A stretch of DNA of 14,438 nucleotides, taken from the NCBI GenBank assembly GCA_021738105.1, contig JAIPCS010000074.1, positions 1-14,438 on the forward strand. The letters run 5' to 3'. Source of the stretch: Sulfuritalea sp. GTDB taxonomy: Bacteria > Pseudomonadota > Gammaproteobacteria > Burkholderiales > Rhodocyclaceae. This document shows, in pieces, positions 1 to 6,527 of the stretch (the first letter of the stretch is position 1; the number at the start of each line of letters is the position of its first letter). A program made the translations under genes and the position numbers. Below the pieces are notes generated by a model, which saw nothing but the letters and a program-made list of their open reading frames with translations, did not search any database and had not been told where the DNA came from.

Positions 1-1
1 C

Positions 2-34
2 TGCCATGAGGGCAAGAGACTGTGGTTTAGTTAA
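2..34 (+). CDS. Possible 3' end of a haem protein gene (partial)
   Basis: The first bases read in frame as C-H-E-G-K-R-L-W-F-S followed by TAA at 32-34. A Cys-His pair followed by Glu-Gly-Lys is how the last haem site (CxxCH) of many multihaem c-type cytochromes ends, and the next gene is also a haem-c protein. The two residues that would complete CxxCH lie upstream of the window, so this rests on one Cys-His and the context. It may be a chance reading frame. Confidence 0.3.
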   Translation, partial: CHEGKRLWFS

Positions 35-97
35 CCAATGATTCTGCAAATTGTTGGGTAACCAATTCGGCAACTCGCAAGGCCCAGTCACGTTGTC

Positions 98-252
98 CGG
101 AGGGAATCGAAATGTTCGAAACAAAACCGAACCCGACCCCTGATCGTTGTTGATTGACTTTCGACTGCTATGCAGCTTACATTTGCGCTTGGTTCCTTTG
201 ATCGCTTGGTTCCTTTGATTTTGAAATCAGAAATCACCCTGACCCCTTTAGC
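98..252. repeat. Intergenic composite repeat fragments (blocks D and A)
   Basis: Positions 98-146 match block D, seen also at 3298-3340 and 6343-6380: GGGAATCGAAATGTTCGAAA followed by CCGAACC-like sequence. Positions 221-252 are the right half of block A in reverse orientation (TTGAAATCAGAAATCACCCT, then GACCCC and TTTAG). Between them, 187-202 and 204-219 are a 16-base direct repeat, GCTTGGTTCCTTTGAT. The left GGGTCAG arm of block A is missing. This occupies most of the space before the cytochrome gene. Confidence 0.75.
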
Positions 253-304
253 TCCTCTCGTTTACGGATGTTCGTCGACTGATCAGTACAGAATGGAAAT
301 GCTC

Positions 305-754
305 ATGAAAAGACTCATCGCCGGAATTGTGCTTCTTACAATCTCCTTGCTGGCCTCCGCTCAGGAAGTTACTTATCGCAAGCACATTCGCCCACTATGG
401 GAGGACAGGTGCGAACGCTGTCACGGCAGTTCCGCTCCCTACCTGGGAACTTTCGAGGAAGACAAGAAGGCTTACGAGGCTGATGACAAAGGGCCGCGCA
501 TGGACAGTTATGCGGACCTGATTTTCTTCATTGGCTGGCCGGATACCGGCGCGATCATGCGTCGCCTGGACGATGGCAAGAACACGAAAGACGGCAAGGC
601 CGGAAACATGTACAAAAATCTGGGAAAGACTGAGGACGAGCGGCAGGCGAATCTCAAGCTCTTCAAGCTATGGGTCGGTGAAGCTTCCTGGATCATGAAG
701 AAGTCCGGAGAGATCACCAAGGAAGAACTGATGAGAATCAAGACGCCCTACTGA
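305..754 (+). CDS. Exported monohaem c-type cytochrome
   Basis: A 149-residue protein that probably carries electrons in the periplasm. Residues 1-19 are a signal peptide (MKRLIAGIVLLTISLLASA, cleaved before QEV). C36-E-R-C39-H40 is the single covalent haem c site, preceded by YRKHIRPLWEDR. That arrangement resembles the start of planctomycete-type and related small cytochrome domains (family resemblance only). Candidate axial Met ligands are M102 and M131; I cannot choose between them. The rest is charged and contains no second CxxCH. The frame stays open back to 170, but 170-290 is repeat DNA, so the start is placed at 305, where the signal peptide begins and a weak GGAA lies 6 bases upstream. 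ATGs at 293 and 299 are alternatives. It stands alone between repeat blocks. The electron partner is unknown. Confidence 0.8.
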   Translation: MKRLIAGIVLLTISLLASAQEVTYRKHIRPLWEDRCERCHGSSAPYLGTFEEDKKAYEADDKGPRMDSYADLIFFIGWPDTGAIMRRLDDGKNTKDGKAGNMYKNLGKTEDERQANLKLFKLWVGEASWIMKKSGEITKEELMRIKTPY

Positions 755-770
755 GCAGAATAATCCATAA

Positions 771-794
771 CGCATGGTCTATGCCGGCCATGCG
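771..794. terminator. Hairpin after the cytochrome gene, possible terminator
   Basis: CGCATGG (771-777) and CCATGCG (788-794) are perfect 7-base complementary arms, 17 bases after the cytochrome stop codon. No T-tract follows, so it could be a Rho-independent terminator only in a weak sense. It may instead protect the 3' end of the mRNA. Confidence 0.3.
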
Positions 795-820
795 TGCAAT
801 CGTTCCAGCGTTCGCGAGCG

Positions 821-957
821 GCAACCAAAAGCGCAACCAAAAGGGGCAACAAAAAGGGGCAGAATGACCCCTCCTGTTCTTCCGGCAGCGCACCAACAAC
901 CGGGGTCGGCAACTCGGGCCGGCAATTTGAGTCAACCCGACCCCGTAACGCTTAAAT
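821..957. repeat. Short tandem repeat and degenerate block A
   Basis: GCAACCAAAA occurs at 821-830 and 833-842, followed by a related GCAACAAAAAGGGG at 846-859, giving about a 13-base period. It runs into GGGGCAGAATGACCCC, a shrunken relative of block A whose GGGTCAG/CTGACCC arms lie much closer together. A further CCCGACCCCGTAACGCTTA-like piece sits at about 936-956. I see no gene in 755-962. Confidence 0.5.
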
Positions 958-962
958 GCGGA

Positions 963-2777
963 TTACATTAAATCATTGCCGCAGGTGTTCAACTTCCTGA
1001 TCTTCAGCGGTTTGCCTGTGCTCCAGTCGCCTTTGTTGGGGCCGCCCGTGATCTCGTATTCGGGCATCTGGTCGCAGCGGAACGGCCATTCATATCCAGC
1101 GTACTCGCCAGCTTCGGAGGTTTCCCGGATATTTTGCGATTTCTCCCAGGCGATGTTCGCCTGCTTTTCGTAATATGCTTTTGCCGCCAGCGCATTCAAG
1201 CCCGGAGGCGCTGTCGCCGCCGTGCCGAGCAAAAATACGTTTTCGCCAAAATCCATTTTGTCCTCGGATTGCGTGGCGGCCATCGCGCCCCGTTTGCCCA
1301 GTGCGATCGCTGTTTCCTTGGCGGCTTCCTTGCCAAGTTCCTTGGCTGTTCTTTGTCCGACGTTGGAAGCGATTTTTTTGCCGCCCGCTTTCAAACCGGC
1401 TTTGGCGCCCGATTTGACAGCCTGCTTCACACCAATCTTGATGCCCTGTTTGGCCGCTGTTTTCGCTGCAGTCAGTGCGGCGCCCCCGGCCCCTCCGGTG
1501 GCCACGCCAATACCGATGTCGATCACCAATTCAGCCACCGGCTCGACGCAATCCCAATCGGAGGTTTCATCGGCGCCAAAAGGCACGGTCTTCGCGGTGA
1601 TGGTGAACCAGACAGCGCCCGTGTTGCGAACAAAGGGTTTGCCTCCCGTGCTCTCCGGCTGGACAATGCCGTGATACAGGCAGCCGAGTTGCTCCAGCCC
1701 GATATTCACCGGATAGTTGGTCTTGTTATGAATTTTGAATCCGGGACTTTTTGTACTGCTCTGGCGCGCCAGTTCCGTCTTGAATTCTTCTTCGGAGAAC
1801 ACGCGATGTGCGCCCGCATACGGCTGGATTCTGAACTTGCTGTAGGACGTTCCTGTCGAGGTATAGGCGGTAATTGTCTGCAGATTCGCCGGCACCTTGC
1901 CGCCCGTCGCATCCGCCGTGATTTTTCCGACCAGACACACGCCTCTGGATGCAGCACGCCACGTACCCGGAATAACCTGGTCGGGCTGCGTTTTGTTCAC
2001 GGTTGCCGCCGGGATGAGATAGTTGTCGTCCTTGCAAAACGCGCTCAAGTATTCCACCTTGCCCTTGATCGGGAACAAGGTCCTGTTGGTCAGCTGTACC
2101 AGTGGATAGCCTGATCCGGTATCCATCGGCACGCCATTATTGTCCACCCGGTGTACGCGCATGCCGTCCTGAACGGGGATGACGCCGAAGGTGCTGTAGC
2201 TGGTGCCGGATGAACTGTAGTCCGTTCCGTTATAGCCTTTGGAACCCTTGATGGTGATGGCGGTCACCAGACAAATTCCTCGCCCGCGTCCCGTCCAGGT
2301 TTTACCTGCCGAGACACTGTAATCATCGTTTTTACAAAATGCGCTGGCATACTTGACCGTGCCGCTGACGGTTCTCGTTGTGTAGTTCCTGATATTGACA
2401 ACCGGGTAGCCAGAGCCTGTATCCAGAGGCGTGCCGGAAGAGTCCACCCGATGAACCCGGATTCCGCCCTCGATGGGCAACACCCCAAAGGTGCTGTAGC
2501 TGGTGCCGGATGAGGAGTACGACGAGCCGCCTGCCACTGTGATTCCGGTAATCAAACAACTTCCACGGCTTTTGGCCGTCCACTTTTTGCCTGCAGCAAC
2601 TGCGTAACTGTCGTTTTTGCAAAGTGCGCTGGCGTATTTCACCATGCCGCTGACCGTCTTGTTGGTGTAATTCGTTATCTTTGCGACCGGGTAGGCTGCA
2701 TAGGCATTCCCGGTAAATAGCACCGAAGCAACAAATACAGTTTTTACAAATAGTGTGTTGGACCGCCTGCTTATCAT
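963..2777 (-). CDS. Secreted protein with three tandem Cys-containing modules and a Gly/Ala/Lys-rich segment
   Basis: Not assigned to a known family. The 604-residue reading starts at 2777, where AAGGGAG lies 5 bases upstream and a signal peptide begins (residues 1-27, ending GNAYA). The frame stays open to 2843, but that start has no such support. Module 1 (29-123), module 2 (124-223) and module 3 (224-about 330) share an N-Y/R-T start, K-Y-A-S-A, C-K-N-D, RG-x-CL and SSSGTSYSTFG, and modules 1 and 2 share RVHRVD and DTGSG. Each has two conserved cysteines, likely one disulfide. A shorter fourth unit (347-412) keeps NKTNYPVNI and two cysteines. Residues 416-500 are rich in Gly, Ala and Lys (IGIGVATGGAGGAALTAAKT and onward), like a glycine-zipper or membrane-inserting helix. 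The tail ends with cysteines C568 and C599. The shape (beta-rich binding modules plus an amphipathic segment) could suit a surface adhesin or pore former. That is inference. Confidence 0.8.
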   Translation of the reverse strand: MISRRSNTLFVKTVFVASVLFTGNAYAAYPVAKITNYTNKTVSGMVKYASALCKNDSYAVAAGKKWTAKSRGSCLITGITVAGGSSYSSSGTSYSTFGVLPIEGGIRVHRVDSSGTPLDTGSGYPVVNIRNYTTRTVSGTVKYASAFCKNDDYSVSAGKTWTGRGRGICLVTAITIKGSKGYNGTDYSSSGTSYSTFGVIPVQDGMRVHRVDNNGVPMDTGSGYPLVQLTNRTLFPIKGKVEYLSAFCKDDNYLIPAATVNKTQPDQVIPGTWRAASRGVCLVGKITADATGGKVPANLQTITAYTSTGTSYSKFRIQPYAGAHRVFSEEEFKTELARQSSTKSPGFKIHNKTNYPVNIGLEQLGCLYHGIVQPESTGGKPFVRNTGAVWFTITAKTVPFGADETSDWDCVEPVAELVIDIGIGVATGGAGGAALTAAKTAAKQGIKIGVKQAVKSGAKAGLKAGGKKIASNVGQRTAKELGKEAAKETAIALGKRGAMAATQSEDKMDFGENVFLLGTAATAPPGLNALAAKAYYEKQANIAWEKSQNIRETSEAGEYAGYEWPFRCDQMPEYEITGGPNKGDWSTGKPLKIRKLNTCGNDLM

Positions 2778-2910
2778 TGGACTCCCTTGTGTTTTAGTTG
2801 ATGGTGCGGGGTGCAGTAAGGTCGCTATTCGTTTGGATGTCAATGAATATTTCCATTCGGATGAATCCAGGGCAGTAAAAGAACAGTGAAATCAAAAGTG
2901 AGTTCGTAAG

Positions 2911-3036
2911 AATCGCCGTCTCGCCGGCGCCGAGTTTTATGCGGCAGCGAGGGTGTTCCGCGCAAACCTGCTATCGGTAAAAGGATCAAAACGATTTGAA
3001 TTCCTGAATCACTCCGACCCGTTTAGTTTCGTACCG
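2911..3036 (-). repeat. Composite repeat, reverse orientation (blocks C and A)
   Basis: GCCGTCTCGCCGGCGCCGAG with following TTTTATGCGGC at 2917-2943 is block C on the minus strand, with a few changes. GAATCACTCCGACCC and GTTTAGTT (3006-3030) are the right half of a reverse block A. Same block order as the copy at 8489-8577. Confidence 0.65.
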
Positions 3037-3088
3037 CATCAGCCTGCTCGGCGAAGTGAGTTAGCGATAAGGGGCGCCCGGTGTCCGA

Positions 3089-3134
3089 GAGGTATTGGGA
3101 AGAGGTATTGAAGAGGTATTGGGAAGAGGTATTG
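3089..3134. repeat. Four-copy GAGGTATTGGGAA tandem array
   Basis: GAGGTATTG begins at 3089, 3102, 3113 and 3126 (spacing 13, 11, 13), mostly continued by GGAA. The last unit runs directly into the GGGGTCAG arm of the following block A. The array is short, non-coding, and probably a replication-slippage product at the repeat edge. Confidence 0.75.
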
Positions 3135-3340
3135 GGGTCAGAGTGATTTCAGATTTCAAATCGTTCTGACCCGGTTGATCCACCCGGCTGATCCGATTCG
3201 TTTTGCCCGTCAATCTGACTGGCCGAACGATGCGCGGCTGAAAAGTCGGTGATGGCGAGACGGCACTCCACAGTGCCGTGCTGCCAGCGCCGACTTTGCG
3301 GGAATCGAATGCTTCGAAACCGAATCGAACCGAATCCGCC
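3134..3340 (+). repeat. Most complete composite repeat copy (A-B-C, C inverted, D)
   Basis: Block A (3134-3181) has GGGTCAGA and TCTGACCC arms around GTGATTTCAGATTTCAAATC. Block B includes TTTTGCCCGTCAA (3200-3212). Block C starts with GCGGCTG at 3234. AAAGTCGG (3242-3249) pairs with CCGACTTT (3290-3297), enclosing a perfect inner stem, CGGCACT (3261-3267) with AGTGCCG (3272-3278) and a 4-base loop. Block D follows (3298-3340). This is the reference against which the other fragments are recognised. It is non-coding, and the open frames across it are shadows. Confidence 0.85.
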
Positions 3341-3415
3341 TCCATATCTCAAGCGGCGGGATGTGCGATGGAGTTCAACAAGCCGTGCGGGTGGTTCAAT
3401 GGCCGCTTGGCGCGT

Positions 3416-3793
3416 TCAGCCTGGCGAGCCGACCATGCGAGTAAGCATCCGGGAGATATCGGTGAAAAGTTTGAGTTTCGCGGAGAACTTGCGCTCGCCG
3501 AGCAGTTGCCGGTCAAGCTGGTCTGCAAGCTGTTGAGTTCTGGCAATCAGTTCGGCATCCGGAGGATTGAGGGTGATTCTCCCGCCAGCACCTTCCAGCA
3601 GCATGCGCTTGACCCTGTTCAGGGCGCCTTCGCATTCGAAAAGAACCTGCTGGCGTCGCTGTTTGTCGTCGGCGTCGGTTTCATTGCTGTGCAGGATATC
3701 AAGCGCGATTTGCGCATCTTCCAGTTGGCTCTTCTTTGCGAAAAGCCAGGCCGTCGGCGTGACACCCGGCGGGAGTGTGATTTGAGTAGCCAT
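3416..3793 (-). CDS. Small cytosolic protein, third gene of lipoprotein operon
   Basis: A 125-residue protein I do not recognise. It has no signal peptide or membrane segment. The first 20 residues (MATQITLPPGVTPTAWLFAK) are followed by helical, charged sequence with a Q/R/E-rich stretch (residues 40-66) and a K/R-rich C-terminus. It begins 18 bases after the stop of the upstream lipoprotein gene on the same strand and lacks a clear Shine-Dalgarno sequence (GGACC is too far upstream), so it is probably translated by coupling or read-through of the same mRNA. A cytosolic partner encoded behind two lipoproteins is unusual, and its role is unknown. Confidence 0.65.
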   Translation of the reverse strand: MATQITLPPGVTPTAWLFAKKSQLEDAQIALDILHSNETDADDKQRRQQVLFECEGALNRVKRMLLEGAGGRITLNPPDAELIARTQQLADQLDRQLLGERKFSAKLKLFTDISRMLTRMVGSPG

Positions 3794-3811
3794 GGTTGCA
3801 GGTCCGGTTGA

Positions 3812-4363
3812 TTACTTGGGCGGCGCCGCTTCCGCGGCTTCCTTGTTGCTTTTGACTTCCGCTTGCACTTCCTTAATGAATTTGGTCACCAGTTTCAAGC
3901 GGTCCGCGAAAGGCAGTTCATCCCCCAACTCAGCCAATTGTTTTTGTGTGGCTGCAATCTTCGGCAAAGGTGGCGCGGCGGGCTTCATGAGCGAATCCAT
4001 CGCGCTCTGGACTTCTTTCTCGTCGGCCGCCTTGTCGGCAAGCAACTTCGCGCGCAGCTCCGCCGCCTGCCGCATCTTGGTATATATGGCGAATTTCGCC
4101 GTGTCGTCTGTGAGCGATGCCGTTGCGTCATCGAACTCGTTGTCGCGCAGATAGCGTTTGGCCTGGAGCGTCTCGTCAATGACCACTTGCCGGCGCAAAG
4201 TGTCAATGGTTTTTTGCTGTTGATCGTAGCTTGCTAGCTCACGTTGCAGGCCGGCCGTGAGGGCGACGCCATTGTTTGCATGATCAAGGGCGATCTTCGG
4301 AGTGGCGCATGCAGTTAAGCAGATTGTGGCCAGGCAGACCAGGTTGGTGCGGGAGGCTCTCAT
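3812..4363 (-). CDS. Small helical lipoprotein
   Basis: A 183-residue putative lipoprotein. Residues 1-18 form a short signal peptide with lipobox L16-T17-A18-C19, so the mature protein starts at Cys19 with Ala next, which favours outer-membrane sorting. The rest is predicted helical (QQQKTIDTLRRQVVIDETLQ and similar), with a Pro-rich break at residues 127-135 (KPAAPPLPK) and an Ala/Glu/Lys tail ending AAEAAPPK. Its start overlaps the stop of the upstream gene as ATGA (4360-4363), which indicates translational coupling and probably a physical partnership with that lipoprotein. No family was recognised. Confidence 0.75.
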   Translation of the reverse strand: MRASRTNLVCLATICLTACATPKIALDHANNGVALTAGLQRELASYDQQQKTIDTLRRQVVIDETLQAKRYLRDNEFDDATASLTDDTAKFAIYTKMRQAAELRAKLLADKAADEKEVQSAMDSLMKPAAPPLPKIAATQKQLAELGDELPFADRLKLVTKFIKEVQAEVKSNKEAAEAAPPK

Positions 4364-5838
4364 TTGTTCACTCCACCACCGATCCAGAGCAGTGCAATAC
4401 TCTGGATCAGGTCTTTGTATTCGGAGAATTTCTGTCCGCCGGCGGCATACTCAGAAGCCTGCCCGACCACGGATCCGATCAGCGAAGACCATTGGCCGGC
4501 ACTGTTCTCCGCGTAACCGATCGAGCGTTCGTGCGCGATGGTCATCTTCATCGTTTCAAGCCGCTGGGTGTGCGATCGCTGCCGTCCGATCGCATCGAGA
4601 TAGTCACCGGCCGCCCCGATTAGCGAGGTCTTGATTTTCTCGCCGGCCTCCGAATATGCTGCCGTAAAAGTCTTTGTAGCGAGCGAGGGTTCCATGACAG
4701 ACGCAAGTTTTTTCTGGGCGGACCTGATCAGCAAAGCTTCCTCGAAGCGGGAAGCAAGAATCAATTTCGACAGGGCCACCCGCTGCTCGGCATACGAGAC
4801 TTCCAGGGCGGCCGCATCCGCGCGGCCCTTCTCGATGTCTCGGCGAATGATCAGCGCCGTTTTTGGCGTCGTCTTGTTCAGCGCATCGATCGCATGCAAA
4901 TCGTCGGCAATTTTCGGAAGCATCAAGGCCTGGATTTCCGCGTGCCCGGCATCCTTGCCCGGTTCCACGGCAGACTCGACCTTCTCAAGCAATTCGTCCA
5001 GCGTGTTGACTTTTTCCTTTGCGATGGCTTCCTTGGCGAATCCGAACTTGTCTTGGAGCTTGAGCAATGCGTCCAGAGCCGTGCGCAGTTTGCCAGCCAG
5101 TTCAGCAATTTTCTCCGATGGCTTGGCTCCCTCTGCAGAATCGCTTTTGACGGCGTCTTCGTAGGCTTTCAGAGCCGCCTTGTACTCGCTGGTTTTTTCA
5201 GTAGCATTTTCCTTCGCCTCGCTGACCCGCTTTGCCTCTTTCTCGAAGGCCAGCCAATACGTGCCTCCAATTGTCTTCTCGAGTTCAGCGACCTTTCCGG
5301 AAGCTTCTTTTTCTTTGGCGCAGGAACTCTTGAAATCCTCCAAGGCGCGGTTCGCCCTGTCTGGCAAGATGGCGCTCGACTTCAACGCGGCGGCACAGTT
5401 GGAAAGGCCGGGGGCATGCAACGATAAAAGGTCGCGCGAGAACGCCAAGTTCTTTCGCCTGAGGGTCAATGCCCTGTTAGCGTTGTCCCATTTGTCCAAT
5501 TGGCTGATCTTGCCATCAAGCAGGTTGGACAATTCATCACCGAGCGTGTCACTGAACTCCGTGACCGTTCCACCGGCGACAACTCGCATAGAATTCTCGC
5601 GGCGAGTCATGGTGTGCAAGGTGATAGATTCCAATTCCGCTTGCAGCAGCTTCTTCCGCTCGTCCCGTTGCGACTGGAAGTATGTTTTCAGGTCCACTTC
5701 CGACCACGCCTTTTTGGCGGCTTCACCCTGTTTGTCACGTGTTTCGTCGTAGAGCCGCATGCCGGAGCACCCGGAAAGAAGAACGCTGCAGGCGAGTATC
5801 AGGAGGGCGGCTGGGCGCATTCGGTTCAACGGTTTCAC
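4360..5838 (-). CDS. Large coiled-coil lipoprotein, first gene of operon
   Basis: A 492-residue protein starting with GTG at 5838; AGAGGT lies 8 bases upstream and supports this over the ATG at codon 7. The signal peptide carries lipobox L21-S22-G23-C24, and mature Cys24 is followed by Ser-Gly, which suggests the outer membrane. Nearly all the remaining sequence is Lys/Glu/Ala/Leu-rich, with heptad-like stretches at about 50-75, 160-275 and 330-385, so an elongated coiled-coil periplasmic protein is likely. The C-terminus (450-492) is more hydrophobic and glycine-rich (SSLIGSVVGQ, ALLWIGGGVNK) and could touch a membrane or partner. Additional Cys residues at 148 and 173 could form a disulfide. 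The family is not recognised. It heads the set 5838 to 3416 and overlaps the next gene by 4 bases. Confidence 0.8.
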   Translation of the reverse strand: MKPLNRMRPAALLILACSVLLSGCSGMRLYDETRDKQGEAAKKAWSEVDLKTYFQSQRDERKKLLQAELESITLHTMTRRENSMRVVAGGTVTEFSDTLGDELSNLLDGKISQLDKWDNANRALTLRRKNLAFSRDLLSLHAPGLSNCAAALKSSAILPDRANRALEDFKSSCAKEKEASGKVAELEKTIGGTYWLAFEKEAKRVSEAKENATEKTSEYKAALKAYEDAVKSDSAEGAKPSEKIAELAGKLRTALDALLKLQDKFGFAKEAIAKEKVNTLDELLEKVESAVEPGKDAGHAEIQALMLPKIADDLHAIDALNKTTPKTALIIRRDIEKGRADAAALEVSYAEQRVALSKLILASRFEEALLIRSAQKKLASVMEPSLATKTFTAAYSEAGEKIKTSLIGAAGDYLDAIGRQRSHTQRLETMKMTIAHERSIGYAENSAGQWSSLIGSVVGQASEYAAGGQKFSEYKDLIQSIALLWIGGGVNK

Positions 5839-5859
5839 TGGTGCATACCTCTGGCGTGC

Positions 5860-6300
5860 TGTTTGCGCGAATCAGATTAGCAACGCTACGCGCCGTGCAT
5901 TGATAAGGAGAAAACATGCATAGACGCCCAGCCAAATGCGGAATTGAGTTGGTAAAGGGTGATCAGCCAAGGTCGCGCATTCTCCTTCGTTCCTGGATTA
6001 GCGTATGGCATCGGTCGTTGCTGTCTTGCGCATTTCGACCTCAAGCAATGGGTTTGGGGCGTTTATATACCCAGTAATGTAGTCAACGCAATCCCAACTT
6101 TGCCGCAATGGAACGCTCAGTATGCCGAAGGCAATATCGATATCGCGATGCAGCACGAATCCCCTATTGGATGCTTCGGCGTAGAGAAGAAGATTTGCTG
6201 CAATGCGGCATATCAATATGAAATGTTTCTATTTAACTGCCGCACGCCACTGATACTGTCAGATTACGAATCACTAGACTAAACAGATCAGCTTCGCAAT
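5860..6300. other. Gene-poor, unresolved stretch upstream of the lipoprotein operon
   Basis: About 440 bases without a recognisable gene, more AT-rich than its neighbours. It must contain the promoter of the minus-strand operon, but I see no convincing -35/-10 pair. Two overlapping open frames have plausible codons: a plus-strand frame from GTG 5959 to 6282 (107 residues, containing VWGVYIPSNVVNAIP) and a minus-strand frame 6216-5998 (72 residues, containing RDIDIAFGILSVPLRQ). Neither shows a domain I know, and neither has a good ribosome binding site. One could be a remnant of an older gene. A small frame at 5916 is listed separately. Confidence 0.4.
5916..6077 (+). CDS. Possible 53-residue small protein with strong ribosome binding site
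   Basis: ATG at 5916 is preceded by TAAGGAG, 5 bases away, one of the best Shine-Dalgarno sequences in the window. The frame encodes 53 residues starting MHRRPAKCGIELVKGDQ and ending GRLYTQ before TAA. It is basic, with two cysteines, and has no signal peptide or recognised family. The overlapping frame from 5959 continues much further, so this may be the head of a longer gene broken by a frameshift around 5960-6000. It could equally be a chance match. It diverges from the lipoprotein operon, so a shared promoter region is possible. Confidence 0.22.
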   Translation: MHRRPAKCGIELVKGDQPRSRILLRSWISVWHRSLLSCAFRPQAMGLGRLYTQ

Positions 6301-6308
6301 AGTTTTGG

Positions 6309-6380
6309 CGTCACTCCACAGTGCCGTGGTGTCAGCGCCTACTTTGGGTGAATCGGATGCTTCGGAACCAAACCGAACCT
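6309..6380. repeat. Composite repeat right part (inverted C and D)
   Basis: TCACTCCACAGTGCCG followed by TGTCAGCGCCTACTTT (6311-6344) matches the right half of the 3241-3300 hairpin. TGAATCGGATGCTTCGGAAC and CAAACCGAACC (6348-6379) match block D. It ends exactly where the IS-like TGAGG begins, which suggests that an insertion targeted the repeat edge. Confidence 0.7.
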
Positions 6381-6527
6381 GAGGTAGACCGGCTTTTCCG
6401 GACACATTTGAAGGTAGACAATATCTTTGGAGGTGTCGAATGGGAAAGACAGTCAGCAAGGAAATCAATCGGGGCAACCCGGGAGGCAAACGCGTTCGGT
6501 TCAGCAAGGAGTTCAAACTGGAAGCCG
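6380..6527 (+). mobile_element. Left-end fragment of an IS3-family element (5' end of orfA)
   Basis: From 6440 the reading frame encodes MGKTVSKEINRGNPGGKRVR then FSKEFKLEAV. The K-R-x-R-F-S-K-E-F-K-L-E-A-V string is the characteristic start of OrfA helix-turn-helix transposase subunits of IS3-family elements. Just upstream are the ribosome site GGAGGT (6430-6435) and a 5' region starting TGAGGTAGACCGGC at 6380. TG at the end is typical of IS3 termini, so 6380 may be the element's left end. The homology to the second gene copy begins at about 6528, so everything of the IS downstream of codon 30 of orfA is lost. No right end or orfB is present in the window. Confidence 0.65.

Noticed and set aside
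170..304. Upstream extension of the first cytochrome frame
   Set aside because: This part is translated repeat DNA (reads KSEITLTPL, seen in other repeat copies too) and precedes the signal peptide.
1134..2114. 326-residue plus-strand frame opposite the secreted repeat protein
   Set aside because: The minus strand has a signal peptide, ribosome site and internal protein repeats; the plus frame is Arg/Cys-rich with no domain.
2778..2843. Upstream start of the secreted repeat protein
   Set aside because: The extra 22 residues precede a normal signal peptide, and the internal ATG at 2777 has a good ribosome site.
3061..3546. Several overlapping short frames on both strands around the 3134-3340 repeat
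   Set aside because: They arise from the palindromic repeat and the antisense of the 3416-3793 gene; no ribosome sites or domains.
4631..5752. Plus-strand frames opposite the coiled-coil lipoprotein
   Set aside because: Ser/Phe-rich shadows of Lys/Glu/Ala codons on the coding strand.
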